Source: Ailanthus altissimus (taxonomy: Eukaryota; Streptophyta; Magnoliopsida; Sapindales; Simaroubaceae). Taken from it: a stretch of 64,000 bases of DNA. The position numbers and the translations under genes were made by a program. The stretch is taken from NCBI GenBank assembly GCA_946807835.1, contig OX327693.1, positions 12,479,501-12,543,500 of the forward strand. The letters are read 5' to 3'. The notes under the pieces are model-generated. The model was not told where the DNA came from. It saw nothing but the letters and a program-made list of their open reading frames with translations, and searched no databases. Below, piece by piece: positions 1 to 10,973 of the stretch. Every line of letters begins with the position of its first letter. Positions within the stretch are counted from its first letter, which is position 1.

Positions 1-245
1 TTCTTGGGTTTTCACTAGTACAAGCTTTAATTGATCTTAAGAACTTGTGTTTGGCTTGATTTTAGCTTGATAATGCATGGACGATCATGGAATAGCCTTA
101 AAATTATACTATTGAAGCTCTCCCTCTCTTGGTCGAACTCTTCTTCCCTTGTTCTCAAATATTTTGCTTTTTATTTAATGCTAACTTTCTAAACACTTCT
201 TTAAACTATAGATGTCTACATTATTAATAAGGATCGAATATTACA
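1..245 (-). repeat. 3' LTR of the gypsy element (partial)
   Basis: Positions 1-245 align with about 7,011-7,691 of the right LTR, for example the shared run ttttagcttgataatgcatg. The right copy has extra sequence near 7,230-7,640. The left limit lies outside the window. A pyrimidine stretch at 246-265 follows directly and is the complement of a polypurine tract for a minus-strand element, which fixes the LTR edge. Confidence 0.85.
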
Positions 246-399
246 ATTTTACCCCTCCTAAAAAGAAAAATTTTGTCCTCAAAATTTAAACTATAGATAT
301 CCCAAAGAGGTGAGGATGTTGTACTCGCATCTGATCTTCACCTTCCTACATGGCTTCTTCTACTCCACGGTTCATCCATAATAACTTCACCAAGGGAAT

Positions 400-1674
400 G
401 CTCTTATGACGAAGCACTTATTCTTTCTGATCTGGAATTTGCACAAGTTACTCTTCGTAAGTCAAATTCTCTTTTAATTCTACTAGCTGTTCCCTTAGGA
501 TGTGCGAAAGGCCTACTTTATACTTATGGAGCATGAAAAAGTAAAACACGTCATGGATTCTAGTCAGCTCTTACTGTAACCATAGATGATATGCCACCTC
601 CTCAACTTTTTCAACTATTTTATACAGGGCAATGTATCGAGGACTCGACTTCCCTCGCTTCCCGAATCTTAATACTCATTTCCATGGTAATATCTATAAG
701 AAGACTTTATCACCAACTTGAAATTCCAAGTCCTTTCTCTGATTATCTGCATAACTCTTCTGTTTATCGTTAGCTATTTTCAATCTCTGCTTGATAATTT
801 GAATCTTTTCTGAAGCAATCGAGATACTTTCTGGACCAATAAGCTTCCTTTCACCGATCTCATCCTAGCAAACTAAAGTTTTGCACTTTCTTCTATACAA
901 CGCTTCATATGGTGCTATTTCAATGTTGGCCAGATAGCTATTATTGTAAGGGAACTCCATCAATGACAGGTGAGTATCCCAACTCTCCTTAAACTCTATA
1001 GCACACACTTTAAGAATATCCTCGAGTATCTGAATCATTCGCTCAGACTGGTCATCCATCTATGGATGAAAGGATGTACTGAAATTCAATTTAATGCCTA
1101 AAACTTTCTGTAAGCTGGGCCAAAATTAGAAAATGAATCGCAAATCTCTATCTAATACTATAGATACTAGAGTGCCATAAAGTCGTACAACCTCATCTAC
1201 ATACAATTGGGCCAATTTATCCAGGGAATAATTACTTTTAATGGGTAGAAAATGAGTAAATTTCGTCAGTCTATCAACAACTACCTATATCGTGTCATTG
1301 CCTCTTTAGTTACATGGAAGTCCTACCATGAAATCCATTGTTATCCTCTTCTATTTCCATTCAGGGATTGGAAGGAGTTTTAAGAGCCATGCAAGTTTCT
1401 GGTGTTCAGCCTTTACTTGCTAGCAAGTCAGGCATCTAAAGACAAATTCAGCTATATCTTTCTTTATGCCCTTCCACCAATAGTGCTCTTTTAAGGTACG
1501 ATACATTTTTGTGCTCCTCGGATGCATAGCATATACAGAAGAATGAGCTTCTTCCGTAATCTCTTTTCTTAACTCATTAACATCTAGTACACATAATCTC
1601 TGACCAAAGGTTACTGTACCATCCACAGTCACCGAAAAGTCCTTTCGTTGCCTAGACTTAATTTTACCCTTCAA
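400..1674 (-). pseudogene. gypsy integrase remnant
   Basis: The 5' part (1,420-1,674) reads as the zinc-binding integrase N-terminus: HPRSTKMYRTL, then HYWWKGIKKDI, ending CLTC. Downstream, MDFMVGLP and a DRDLRF stretch represent the DDE core around 1,120-1,310. The C-terminal part (865-1,059) has the family-typical block ESWDTHLSLMEFPYNNSY. Several stops interrupt the frame, so no full integrase can be made. Family identity is firm; the exact ends are not. Confidence 0.88.
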
Positions 1675-1683
1675 TTTTACTAT

Positions 1684-2400
1684 CTATAGATCTTCAGTCT
1701 GTAATTCTTTAATTCGATCAACTAGTATCAGGTGGACTAGAAATGTGGCTAATAGTGCTCCCGAATCTGACAACTCCAATCTTACATGCAAAGACCTCAA
1801 TTCTATTAGCATTGATAGATATGCGACCTTCGGGTGAGTTATTGAGTTGATTGGCTTTCTGCTGAAAGTATCTGCTACCACATCAGCTTTTCCAGGGTGG
1901 TACTCAATTGTGCACTCATAATCCTTAATAAGCTCCATCCATCTTCTCTACCTCATATTTAGCTCATTCTGGGTAAACAAGTACTGCAGGCTCTTGTGGT
2001 TTGTAAATATTTTGCGGGGAACTCCACATAAGAAATGGCTCTAAATTCTTAGGGCAAAAACTACCGCTGCTAGTTCTAGGTCATATGTGGAATAATTTTG
2101 CTTATGCTTCTTCAATTGTCTGAAAGCATAGGCTATTACTTTCTTCTTCTACATTAGCACATAACCTAGACCATGCTGGATGCCTCAAAATATATTATAA
2201 ATCTGTCCTTCCCTAATAGAAGTGTAAGCACTAGGGCTAAGGTCAACCTTCTCTTCAACTCATCAAAACTCTGCTGGCACACCTCAGACCATACAAACTT
2301 GTCTTATTTCCTGGTCAACTTAGTTAGAGGAACGGCAATCTTTGAAAATTCCTCTACAAACTTCCTATAGTACACAGCCAAACCCAAGAAACTACGAACC
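1684..2400 (-). pseudogene. gypsy RNase H remnant
   Basis: In minus frames the region gives a typical retroelement RNase H: a [16 protein letters not shown] block, then [12 protein letters not shown], then HPGKADVVADTFSRKP at about 1,855-1,900, which is the usual end of the domain before the integrase. Stops and frameshifts separate these blocks. Confidence 0.85.
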
Positions 2401-3330
2401 TCCGTCAAATTCGTGGGTTGTCTCTAATCTACTATAGTTTAATCTTTTGGGGATCTACAGATACCCCTTCTACAGAGACTATATGTCCTAAAAATGTAAC
2501 TCTATCTAGCCAGAATTGACATTTATTGAGTTTGGCGTATAATCGATGCTCATTTAAAGTTTGCAAAACAACCCTCAGATGTTTTGTATTCCTCCTTACT
2601 GCCTGAATAAATTAGTATATCATCAATAAACACTACTACAAACTAATCCAAATAAGGCTGAAAAAATCGGTTCATAAGATCCATAAAGGTGGCTGGGGCA
2701 TTAGTCAGCCCGAAAGGCATGTCAAAAAATTCATAATGACCATATCGAGTTCTAAAGGCAGTCTTGGGAACATCTTCCTCCCAGATTTTCAATTGATGAT
2801 AGCCTGACCTCAAATCTATCTTGGAAAATACTCTGGCCCCCTGCAGCTGATCAAACAGATCATCAGTTCTTGGAAGTAGATATTGATTACGCATTATTAC
2901 TTTAATCAATTCCCTGTAATCAATACACAATCTCATACTTCAATATTTCTTCTTTACAAATAAGACCGGTACCCTTAAAGGAGATATACTCAGCCTGATG
3001 AAAGCCTTGTTCACCAACTCTTCCATCTAAACCTTTAATTCTTTCAATTTTAAAGGAGCTATTTTGTAGGGTGTTTTAGAAATTAGTTTCATTCCAAGGG
3101 TTAATTCTATTCGAAACTCTACTTTCATATCTAGAGGTAACCCCAGAAGATCATTTAGGAATACATCCTAAAATTCTCTAACCATCAGAATATCCTTCAA
3201 TTTCATTTCACCATCTCTTACTTCTACTGCATAAGCTAGATACCCTTTACACGACTTTTGGAGCATCTTTCTTACCCTCATTACAGACACCATACTAGCG
3301 GAAAGTATTTCGTACTTTATAAAAAATAAC
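2401..3330 (-). pseudogene. gypsy reverse transcriptase remnant
   Basis: The longest intact piece (2,643-2,936, 97 codons) contains [20 protein letters not shown] and [19 protein letters not shown], the standard Ty3 RT palm motifs. Just downstream at about 2,600-2,640 is the catalytic box VVVFIDDILIYS. Upstream (about 3,000-3,150) lies the PYKIAPLKLKELK entry block. Stops occur upstream of the palm and after the catalytic box. Confidence 0.93.
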
Positions 3331-4086
3331 TTCAGATTCCCTTAGCCTACACAATCTGACTTCTTTTCAAAAGTAATCCACCGTGACCCGATATTTGGAC
3401 AACTAATCCATTCTTAAAATCACATCAAAGTCACTAATGGCCAGTAGGATCAAATGTGCCAAAAATTCTTGGCCTCCTATACTTATTTTACTACCTCTAT
3501 ACACTTTCTTTGCTACAATGGAGTCTCTTGTAAAAAGAGACACCGCCACACTACAATTTAATAATTGTGGTGCTATACTAGCATTTGCAGCAAACCCTAT
3601 AAAAATAAAAGAGTGGGTAGCTCAAGGATCTATCAATACATAAGCATATCGATCAAAGACTGATAACGTACTTGTCACAACTTCTAGGGCCGCATCCGCC
3701 TCCTGCTAGATTACCGTAAATACCCTAGCCTAGGTACGAGGTCTGCCTTGCTACCCTCTAGATAATCCACCTCGACCGACTCCCCTACTAGGCTGGCCTG
3801 AACCACTAGGCCCTCTGAATTGGGAACCACCTCTACTCTGTCCTTGGCCACCACTATTTTGTCTCGGAGCTAGTGGTTTGTTTTCTGACTTACTATAACT
3901 CCAATGTTCGGACAATCTTTTATATAGTGGCCCTCATGAACACACTTATAGCAGCCTGTAGTCCTCTTCTTACAATCCTCAGGATGAGCCTTTTCACATT
4001 TACTACACACCAAAAAATTCTTCAAACTCTCTCAGTACTCCAGGATCTGGCTGATGGTAACCTGACAGACGCTTGACTTGATTGAG
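3331..4086 (-). pseudogene. gypsy zinc knuckle and aspartic protease remnant
   Basis: A CCHC knuckle reads CYKCVHEGHYIKDCP at about 3,910-3,955. The protease follows: the usual DSGATHSF active site appears as D-P-stop-ATHSF near 3,610-3,640, so the first Asp remains but the next two residues are lost. This is a degenerate nucleocapsid-protease junction. Confidence 0.8.
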
Positions 4087-4854
4087 CTCCTTAGTTTAGT
4101 GTCTAACTGCTGGACCATGTAGATCTCTCCTCTGTTTTCCTGAATTTATTAGGTCCTCCTCGAGAACCATCTGACCAGCCTTTTTTTTTGCCTTACTGTT
4201 TCAGCTTAGGAATTGCTGCCATACTTCTTTTAACTCGAATTGCAGCTTTCACCAATGCTCCGTATTGAGTGTGAGCTACTGATACTATGTATACCCTGAT
4301 TTGAGGATTGAGACCAACTGTAAACCGATTAGCTTTTTCCTCCTTATTATCAAATATAAAGGAAAATACACAAATGAGCTCTGAAAACTTATTTTCATAT
4401 TTTGTCACGAAGAAGGAACCCTGTTCTAGCTTGAAAAGCTCTTCTATCCTCGCATCTTTATAACTCTTGGGGTAGAACTTATCTAGAAATTCTCTTCTGA
4501 AAAGCGCCTAAAATACCCCCTCGGGTTCCTCTTTTGGAGAGCCTTCCACAATCCTTCGTCCTCTCCTTTAATAGAAATCTTGAGTATGAAAACATCTGTT
4601 ATTCAGAACACCCAATAACCAGAAAATTTTCTTCATTGTTCTCTAACTAGATAGGGCTCTCTCAGGGTCTCCTATGCCATTATAAGGTTTAGCGCCCAAT
4701 TTCTTGGCGTGCTCAATAGACACTCCTACCTCTCTTGGCTATTGAATTACTGTAGTTAGCATCTAGGCCATCTAACTCATTCACATGCTTCTCTTCAGAT
4801 GCAAGAGCCTCTATAGCTACTTTCCTAGTATATAGGCCACTTCGACTATGCATA
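4087..4854 (-). pseudogene. gypsy gag remnant
   Basis: A Met at about 4,854 opens a frame that soon hits a stop. Further along, the capsid-like block FRREFLDKFYPKS, then a KLEQG stretch and the ENKFSELI block match the plant gypsy gag retrotrans_gag domain. The longest open stretch is 4,193-4,408. Several frame changes make it non-functional. Confidence 0.8.
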
Positions 4855-5006
4855 TTTTCTGTGAATTTTAATAATGAAAATGGTTATCTAATGCATGAAA
4901 TTCTATTTAATAAAATTAGAAAATGCATGCACTTTAAAAAAAAAAATCATTCTAGAAATAAACCTTTTTAACTAAAAACTTCAAAAATCAATCTGTGATA
5001 CCACTC

Positions 5007-7691
5007 TGATGGAACCCACCCCAGAACACTCTATTGTAGATACCAGTGAACCCTACTTGGCACCCCAATGGAAGTTCTTTAGAGTCTAACTATTAAACTA
5101 AGAAATTTCGCGCGGCGAACCCTTTTCAATTCTTGCTATCACTAACTAAATCCTAGAATATCAGTAAAGATATTTTACCAATTGTTTTTTAAAAAAATGG
5201 ACAAAGTTTTCTCTGTTTTTCTGAAAACTCAAAAACAAAACCTGCAATGAAAACCACACTTCTACTTTAAATAGTTTTCTCAATTTGCAAATAGGACCTC
5301 CAGTCCTTCCAAAATCAAATCCCAACTCAACACAACAATTTCATTCCAATCCACAAAACTTAATTTATAACAAAATTAACATACTAATGAAAAGTGAAAA
5401 CTGTCACTATATTACGAAAACCATTTATTGTTTGTTCAAAACATATTTACAAGATGCACAAAGTCTATAATTACATGCAAAAAGTCAATAGGTTCTACTC
5501 AGCACATTTACATTTACAAAATGATCGTCTGACTTGGCCTACTAATCTATTGTAAGAGAACCAACAACTTGCGTACCAAGGCCTCCACGTGGAAACGGTT
5601 TTAAAAAATATAAAACACAAAACAGGTGAGCTAAAGGAGCTCAGTGAGTGCTTTTAAAATTTGTAGTAAAAATAAGATTCTATATAAATATTAAATTCTG
5701 AATACTGCATAAAACATATTTTTCAAGCTATTATAAAATTGCAAAACTGTTTCTAAACATCATATGTTGATAAAATCCTGCCAAGCAGTTTTTATTATTA
5801 ATAATTTCTGTAAACAATTGTCAGAATCTGTAAAAAATAGTAACTAACAGGTATATGTGTATATAAATATACTAATATGTGTTCGGTAACTCAGAAACTA
5901 CTAAAACTCTCACTCGGCCATTTTCTTTATAAACTGTGACAAATGGTAACCCTAAAACTCTATACTCACACAGCGACTAAACTAACACCGCAAATTGTGA
6001 GTAGGTCATAAGGCGTCTAAACTAGCAACACCCACTGTGACATCTAAAGACATCTCACCGATTATGCAACAAAATTCTATATCGCCTACATATAGCAAGA
6101 TAATACCCCGCACACATAGACCGACTCACTTAACTCGACAACCTAACTTTTCGGAGTTAATGACATACCCCCTAATACTTGCCCATAAATACAGGATATA
6201 CCGGCTGAGTCTTAAACTATCACTACACTTTAAATCTGATGGTACTAATGGCTTTTGAAAACTAGTTTAATAACTTTAGAATTATTTCTTAAAATTGAAC
6301 ATAGAAATTCATAATTATAATAGTATTTCGAAAACTATAAAGAATACTTATGCGATTAAGATCTCGTAAAAACATAGGATTCAAATATGTTGCAACATAT
6401 TAAATGAAAGATAAAAAAAATTATAGGTTTTCACTCACCAAACGTTCCAAGCTCAATTCTTATCCGAAAATTTTCCTTCTTTTATCACTCTCGGTTTCCT
6501 TCACCTATATGCCACATTTGATATTTAAAACCTTTACTAATGCTAAAATTACACTTAAACTAGTAAGTGTCCTAATTGGCTTACAATGTCCGGATGGACT
6601 CCACTGTTTATTTTTCATTTCATAGTCATTCAATCTTGTTTAATCCATTATCCGGAGCCATAAAATTTCTTAATACTATAAATTTGGTTGGACATAATTG
6701 CCCTTCATCGTACCAAGAATGGACAATTATGTCCCATTTGCTTCATTTTTTATTTTTCATCATCTATATTACAACTAATTGACACAAGGAATCATTCATA
6801 CACACAATTGAACCAAAACACAACTCAAACCTTAAAATCCCTAAAGTGGCCGAAATCACCATTCTCAACCAACACATTTCTTTTCTCAATTTCTTGTTCC
6901 AATGGCATTCAATTCATGTCAAGTTGATTCTAATGCCCTAATAACATTCAATTAGAAGAAGTTTTACATAATTCAAAAATCACTTTTCAAATTAGGGTTT
7001 CTTATCTCATTTCCTTGGGTTTTCACTAGTGTGAGCTTCAATTGATCTTAAGAACTTGTATTTGGCTTGATTTTAGCTTGATAATGCATGAAAGATCATA
7101 TAATAGGAAAATTTTACTGTTGAAGCTCTCCCTCTCTTGGCGAAACTCTTCCTCCCTTGTTCTCAAATGTTTTGCTTTTCATTTAATTCTAAATTTCTAA
7201 ACACTTTTCTTTTTTATGGTGCTCCTCTAAAAGTCCAATTTACCATTCAACTAACTCTAACTTTAAAAAATGCCATTAGTTAGAAATGAAGGCATATGAT
7301 TGGTCAATTTATAACTATTTGACTAAACTAGTCAAACTAACCAAATTACCCTTTTAACTTGGCAATCCATGAGCTTATTCCTCATTGGTTTATTTCCTAA
7401 CACGTGGATTGTGTTTCTTAATAAAGGCTTGTTCCATGCATAATACTTATATGTAAATCCATGTGTTAAATTGAAATTTCATTTTTCAAGCCAATAAAAA
7501 ATTCTAAAAATATTCCGTGACCGTCTGACTCCCCAATCGACTGTGAAATTACCAAATGGAGTCTTAGACCTCTTACGTACACTATAAAAAAATATTTTTA
7601 ATAGGGTTGAAACTGGGTAACCCTACGATTTCTTTATCGCTTTACACTGAAATCTAGGTATCTACACTATTAATAGGGATCAGATATTATA
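5007..7691 (-). repeat. 5' LTR of the gypsy element, about 2.7 kb
   Basis: The left edge starts tgatggaacccacc at 5,007. It is directly preceded on the internal side by a minus-strand primer-binding site (complement of gataccactc at 4,997-5,006), typical of an initiator-Met tRNA primer. The right edge at 7,691 is fixed by alignment with the left LTR and by copia coding sequence resuming at the next base. No gene is supported inside; the small ORFs between 5,285 and 6,927 are chance frames. Confidence 0.8.
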
Positions 7692-9730
7692 TATTTGATT
7701 AACAAATGACCTTTAACATTATTGGATTACAAAATACCAAAAGAAGTCTGGAGCGGTAAAAAGGCAAATCTTTCTTTTCTAAAAGTGCATGGTTGTGCTT
7801 TTTACATTCTTAATAATTCTACGGATAAAAAAAAAAACTTAATCCTAAGTCTAAGAAGTACTTCTTATTTAACTATTGCGAAATCAAGTTTGGTTTTTGT
7901 TTTTGGAATTACCAAAATTAGAAAGTTATTAAAAGCAAGAATATGGTCTTCAATGAAAAACTTTTGTACAAAGATAAGCTGGGTATAAAAGCTATAAGAA
8001 TATGTCCTGAAGTTAAGAAGCTGAAAGTTGTTCAATTAAAAGACTTCCTAGTAAATAAATTGCAAAATAATGACAGAATATCAAGTGAATGTAGATCTAG
8101 AAGAAGAACTATATACCCTCGTATTTGAACTTAAAAGATCTACCAGAACAATTAGACTACCATGGAGATATTTACCCTCATTGTACTACGTCTTATTGAT
8201 TAATCAAGGTGAACCATAAGGTTATAAAGAAGCAATGCAAGTTGATAATTCAACCAAGTAAGAGTTACCCATAAGGGATGAGATGGATTCTCCACAATAT
8301 AATCAGACATGGTAGTTAATAGAGTTACCTAAAGAAAAGAAGGCATTATATAACAAATGAGTTTACCAAGTCTGAGAAGAACATGATGGCACCAAAAAAT
8401 ACAAAGCAAGATTGGTAGTAAAAAGTTTTCAATAGAAGGAAGGCATTGACTAATAACAAGATTTTCTCTTCAATGGTAAAGATAACTATAGTTAGAACTA
8501 TACATGAATTAATGGCAAATGAAGACTTACATCTAGACTAGTTAGAAGTAAAAATGACATTTCTTCATGGTGACTTAGAAGAAACAATTTTACATGAGCA
8601 ACCAAAAGGCTTCCAAGTAAATGGAAAAAAGTATGGTATACAAACTTCAAAAGAGCTTGTATGGCTTAAAAAAAGTGCCAAGGCAATGTTATAAGAAGTT
8701 TAACGGGTTTATGTGCAGTAATAGCTTCTTGAGACGTCAAGCAAATCATTGTTATTATGTAAAGTAATTTGAAATCTCTTACATCATTCTGCCATTATAC
8801 ATAGATGACATGCTTATTACAGAGGGCTAAAAGTATCAATAAGCTAAAGAAGAAATTTTTAAAGGAATTTACAATGAAAGACTTGAGAGTTGTAAAGAAA
8901 ATTCTCGACATGAGGATTATCAGAGATAGAGTAAAAGGTTTTAGAGCTATCACAGGAAGAATATGTGAAGAAAGTTCCAATAGATGCAATATGGATAAAG
9001 CAAAGCCTATAAGCACTCTTTTGGTTGCTAACTTCAAACTATTTAAGTTGCAATCACCCTCGTCAGAGCAGAAGTAAGCATATATAGCCAAGGTACTTTA
9101 TGCTTCCACTATTAGCAGTCTTATGCATCTCATGGTGAGCACAAGACTAGAAATAGCACGTGTAATAGAAGTTATAGATAGATATATGAGTAATCTAGGA
9201 AAATAGTACTAGAAAGCTGTGAAATGGATTTTTAGGTATCTAAAAGGAACTATAAACTCAGTCTTGTGCTTCAGAAAATCAGACTTAACTCTATAAATTT
9301 ATGTTGATGTTGACATGGTTGATGATATAGATGTGAGAAAAAATACTACTAGTTATATTTTTATATTAAGTAGTACAATAACTATTTAGGTTTCAAAGCT
9401 GCAAAAATATTGTTGCCTTTTCAACTACAGAAGCAAAATATATTGCAGTGATGGAAGTTAGTAAAGAGATAATATGGTTACAGACCTTTATGGAGGAATA
9501 AGATAACAAACATGAAAATAATGTTTTGTATTACGACAGTCAGAATGCTATTCACTTAATAAAAATCTTGTTTATTATGCTAGAAGAAAGCACATTTAGG
9601 TCCGGCATCATTTCATAAAATCAATTTTGGAATATGAAGTCTTAGCACTTGAGAAGATTTATGGAAATAAAAATCCAGCTGATATTCTAATAAAACATTG
9701 TTATAACGAGAAACTGAAGCTGTGTGCAAC
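7692..9730 (+). pseudogene. copia pol remnant (INT C-terminus, RT, RNase H)
   Basis: Frame starting at 7,692 gives YLINK-stop-PLTLLDYKIPKEVW, the copia integrase block before the GKLHG-like segment (here FLKVHGCAFY). RT motifs lie at about 8,300-8,850, including a LPLYIDDMLIT catalytic box near 8,795. RNase H lies at about 9,290-9,720, with a degenerate EAEYIAV-type block near 9,430 and a terminal HFIKS region. Many stops and frameshifts separate the blocks. Confidence 0.88.
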
Positions 9731-9818
9731 TTCAATTAGACTTTTGACTTAAGGATGGAGGAGTGGTTGTCGCTGCAAATGACTTAATTAAAGATGAATT
9801 AGTCTTTAAGTGAGAGTC

Positions 9819-10203
9819 TGTTAGATATTTATAAAGCCTAATTAATTATCCCATTTATAAATGTCCTAATTTATTTGTCTATTAATAAAGGAAAATAGTC
9901 TTAGTGTGTTTCATACTAGTAAAACGATAACACCCTAATTTGTTTTCTACTAGTGAAAGGTAGCACCTTAATTTATTTCTTACTAAGCATGAGATTTTAT
10001 AAAGGTGTTTGGTGCCTATATAAAGGCAAGTATTGTATCTCATAATACTTTTCCATCATATTGAAAGGCTGCAGTGACAATGGATGTAGCCTAAGTGAAG
10101 GGTGAACCATTACTAATTTCATGTGTGTTTTTTCTTTTATGCTTTGCTTTTACTCTTTAATTATTTTTATTATTCTTGTTTATAAGCTGTTTAATCTACA
10201 ACA
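9819..10203 (+). repeat. 3' LTR of the copia element
   Basis: Starts TGTTAGATATTTATAAAGCC at 9,819 after a purine stretch and ends ctacaaca at 10,203, giving TG...CA termini and 385 bases. A TATA-like box gcctatataaaggc lies at 10,014-10,027, in the expected place for an LTR promoter in plus orientation. Confidence 0.75.
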
Positions 10204-10205
10204 AT

Positions 10206-10241
10206 AAAAAAAAAAAAAGGAAAGAAAGAAAGAAAGAAAGA
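10206..10241. repeat. A-run and (GAAA)n microsatellite
   Basis: A run of about 13 A is followed by five to six GAAA units directly beyond the copia LTR end. Confidence 0.95.
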
Positions 10242-10259
10242 GTACTTAAAAGTCAAGCA

Positions 10260-10973
10260 TAATTATCCTAAACATTACAATGTGAGATACTTGTATGCAT
10301 CATCTATTTAAAGCATTTGATAGCATTTTCATAATGTCCATCATATCATTATAGTCCAAATAACCAGGTCTTTTTCTTCTGTCAACAAAAACCAAACTTG
10401 TAGCCTAAATATTCCCACAGTTTACATATATATTCACCAAAGCTTTCCTAGTAGTATAATTATTCGCCCTTATACCTCCTTCCAACATCTTAAAAAATAT
10501 TGCCAATGTCTTTTCATCTTCCCTATTTTATGAAACCCATTAATCATCCTGGTCCAAAAAAAACCACTCTTTTCTAGCATTTGCTCAAAAATCTCACTTA
10601 ATTAATTTAAATCTTACTTCTCATAAACCCATGTATCAAACTACTCTAGGAAACTAAATTCTTATGTTGCATCACCTCAAAAGGCTCCATTGCCTTCTTC
10701 AAATCCTTGCTTTAACACACTGTCAAGCAACACATTTTAGAACACAACACTCTCACTTTTACTTCTCCAAAGACTTTTATCAAAAACCTTCAAAGCCTCT
10801 CATATTTCTTCAAGCTTTACATATATGTCAACCAAAGAAACCCTAATAAACATATCAAATTCAACCCCAAATTTCACAATTAAATAGTTTAAAGCCCTAC
10901 CAAGTTTTCTCAAACATAAATTAGCAATTGATTTCAATACAAATGGGCAAGTTAGCTAATTCAATTTGATATT
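10260..10973 (-). pseudogene. PPR protein pseudogene, 3' part
   Basis: Minus-strand translations, shifting frame several times, give a clear pentatricopeptide-repeat protein. From high to low coordinate: CPFVLKSIANLCLRKLGRAL, then FGVEFDMFIRVSLVDIYVK, then a KNLVSW-like repeat, SGFFWTRMINGFHKIGK, ALVNIYVNCGNI, and a final KDLVIWTIMI block. This order matches plant organellar P/PLS PPR proteins. One repeat is missing between the MINGF and ALVNIY blocks. Numerous stops show it is dead. It continues on the far side of the LTR element, at 13,458-13,640. Such proteins normally bind organelle RNA; this copy cannot. Confidence 0.75.

Larger units (their letters stand above)
1..7691 (-). mobile_element. 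Ty3/gypsy LTR retrotransposon, decayed, left end outside window
   Basis: On the minus strand the order is 5' LTR (5,007-7,691), primer-binding site, gag, zinc knuckle, protease, reverse transcriptase, RNase H, integrase, polypurine tract, 3' LTR (1-245, partial). This gag-PR-RT-RH-INT order is that of Ty3/gypsy elements. The two LTRs match over about 200 bases (1-245 against about 7,011-7,691). Every coding domain carries stops or frameshifts, so the copy is inactive. It sits inside a copia element that resumes at 7,692. Confidence 0.93.
7692..10203 (+). mobile_element. Ty1/copia retrotransposon, 3' half
   Basis: Contains in order integrase C-terminus, reverse transcriptase, RNase H, a purine-rich tract and the 3' LTR, which is the copia gene order. 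The 5' half is absent because the gypsy element is inserted in the integrase; it should lie left of this window. All domains are broken by stops. Confidence 0.9.

Noticed and set aside
5285..6927. Several 61-79-codon plus-strand ORFs
   Set aside because: They lie in the gypsy LTR, show no protein-like composition and no homology that I recognise.
8795..9091. 98-codon minus-strand ORF
   Set aside because: It is antisense to the copia RT on the plus strand and has no family features.
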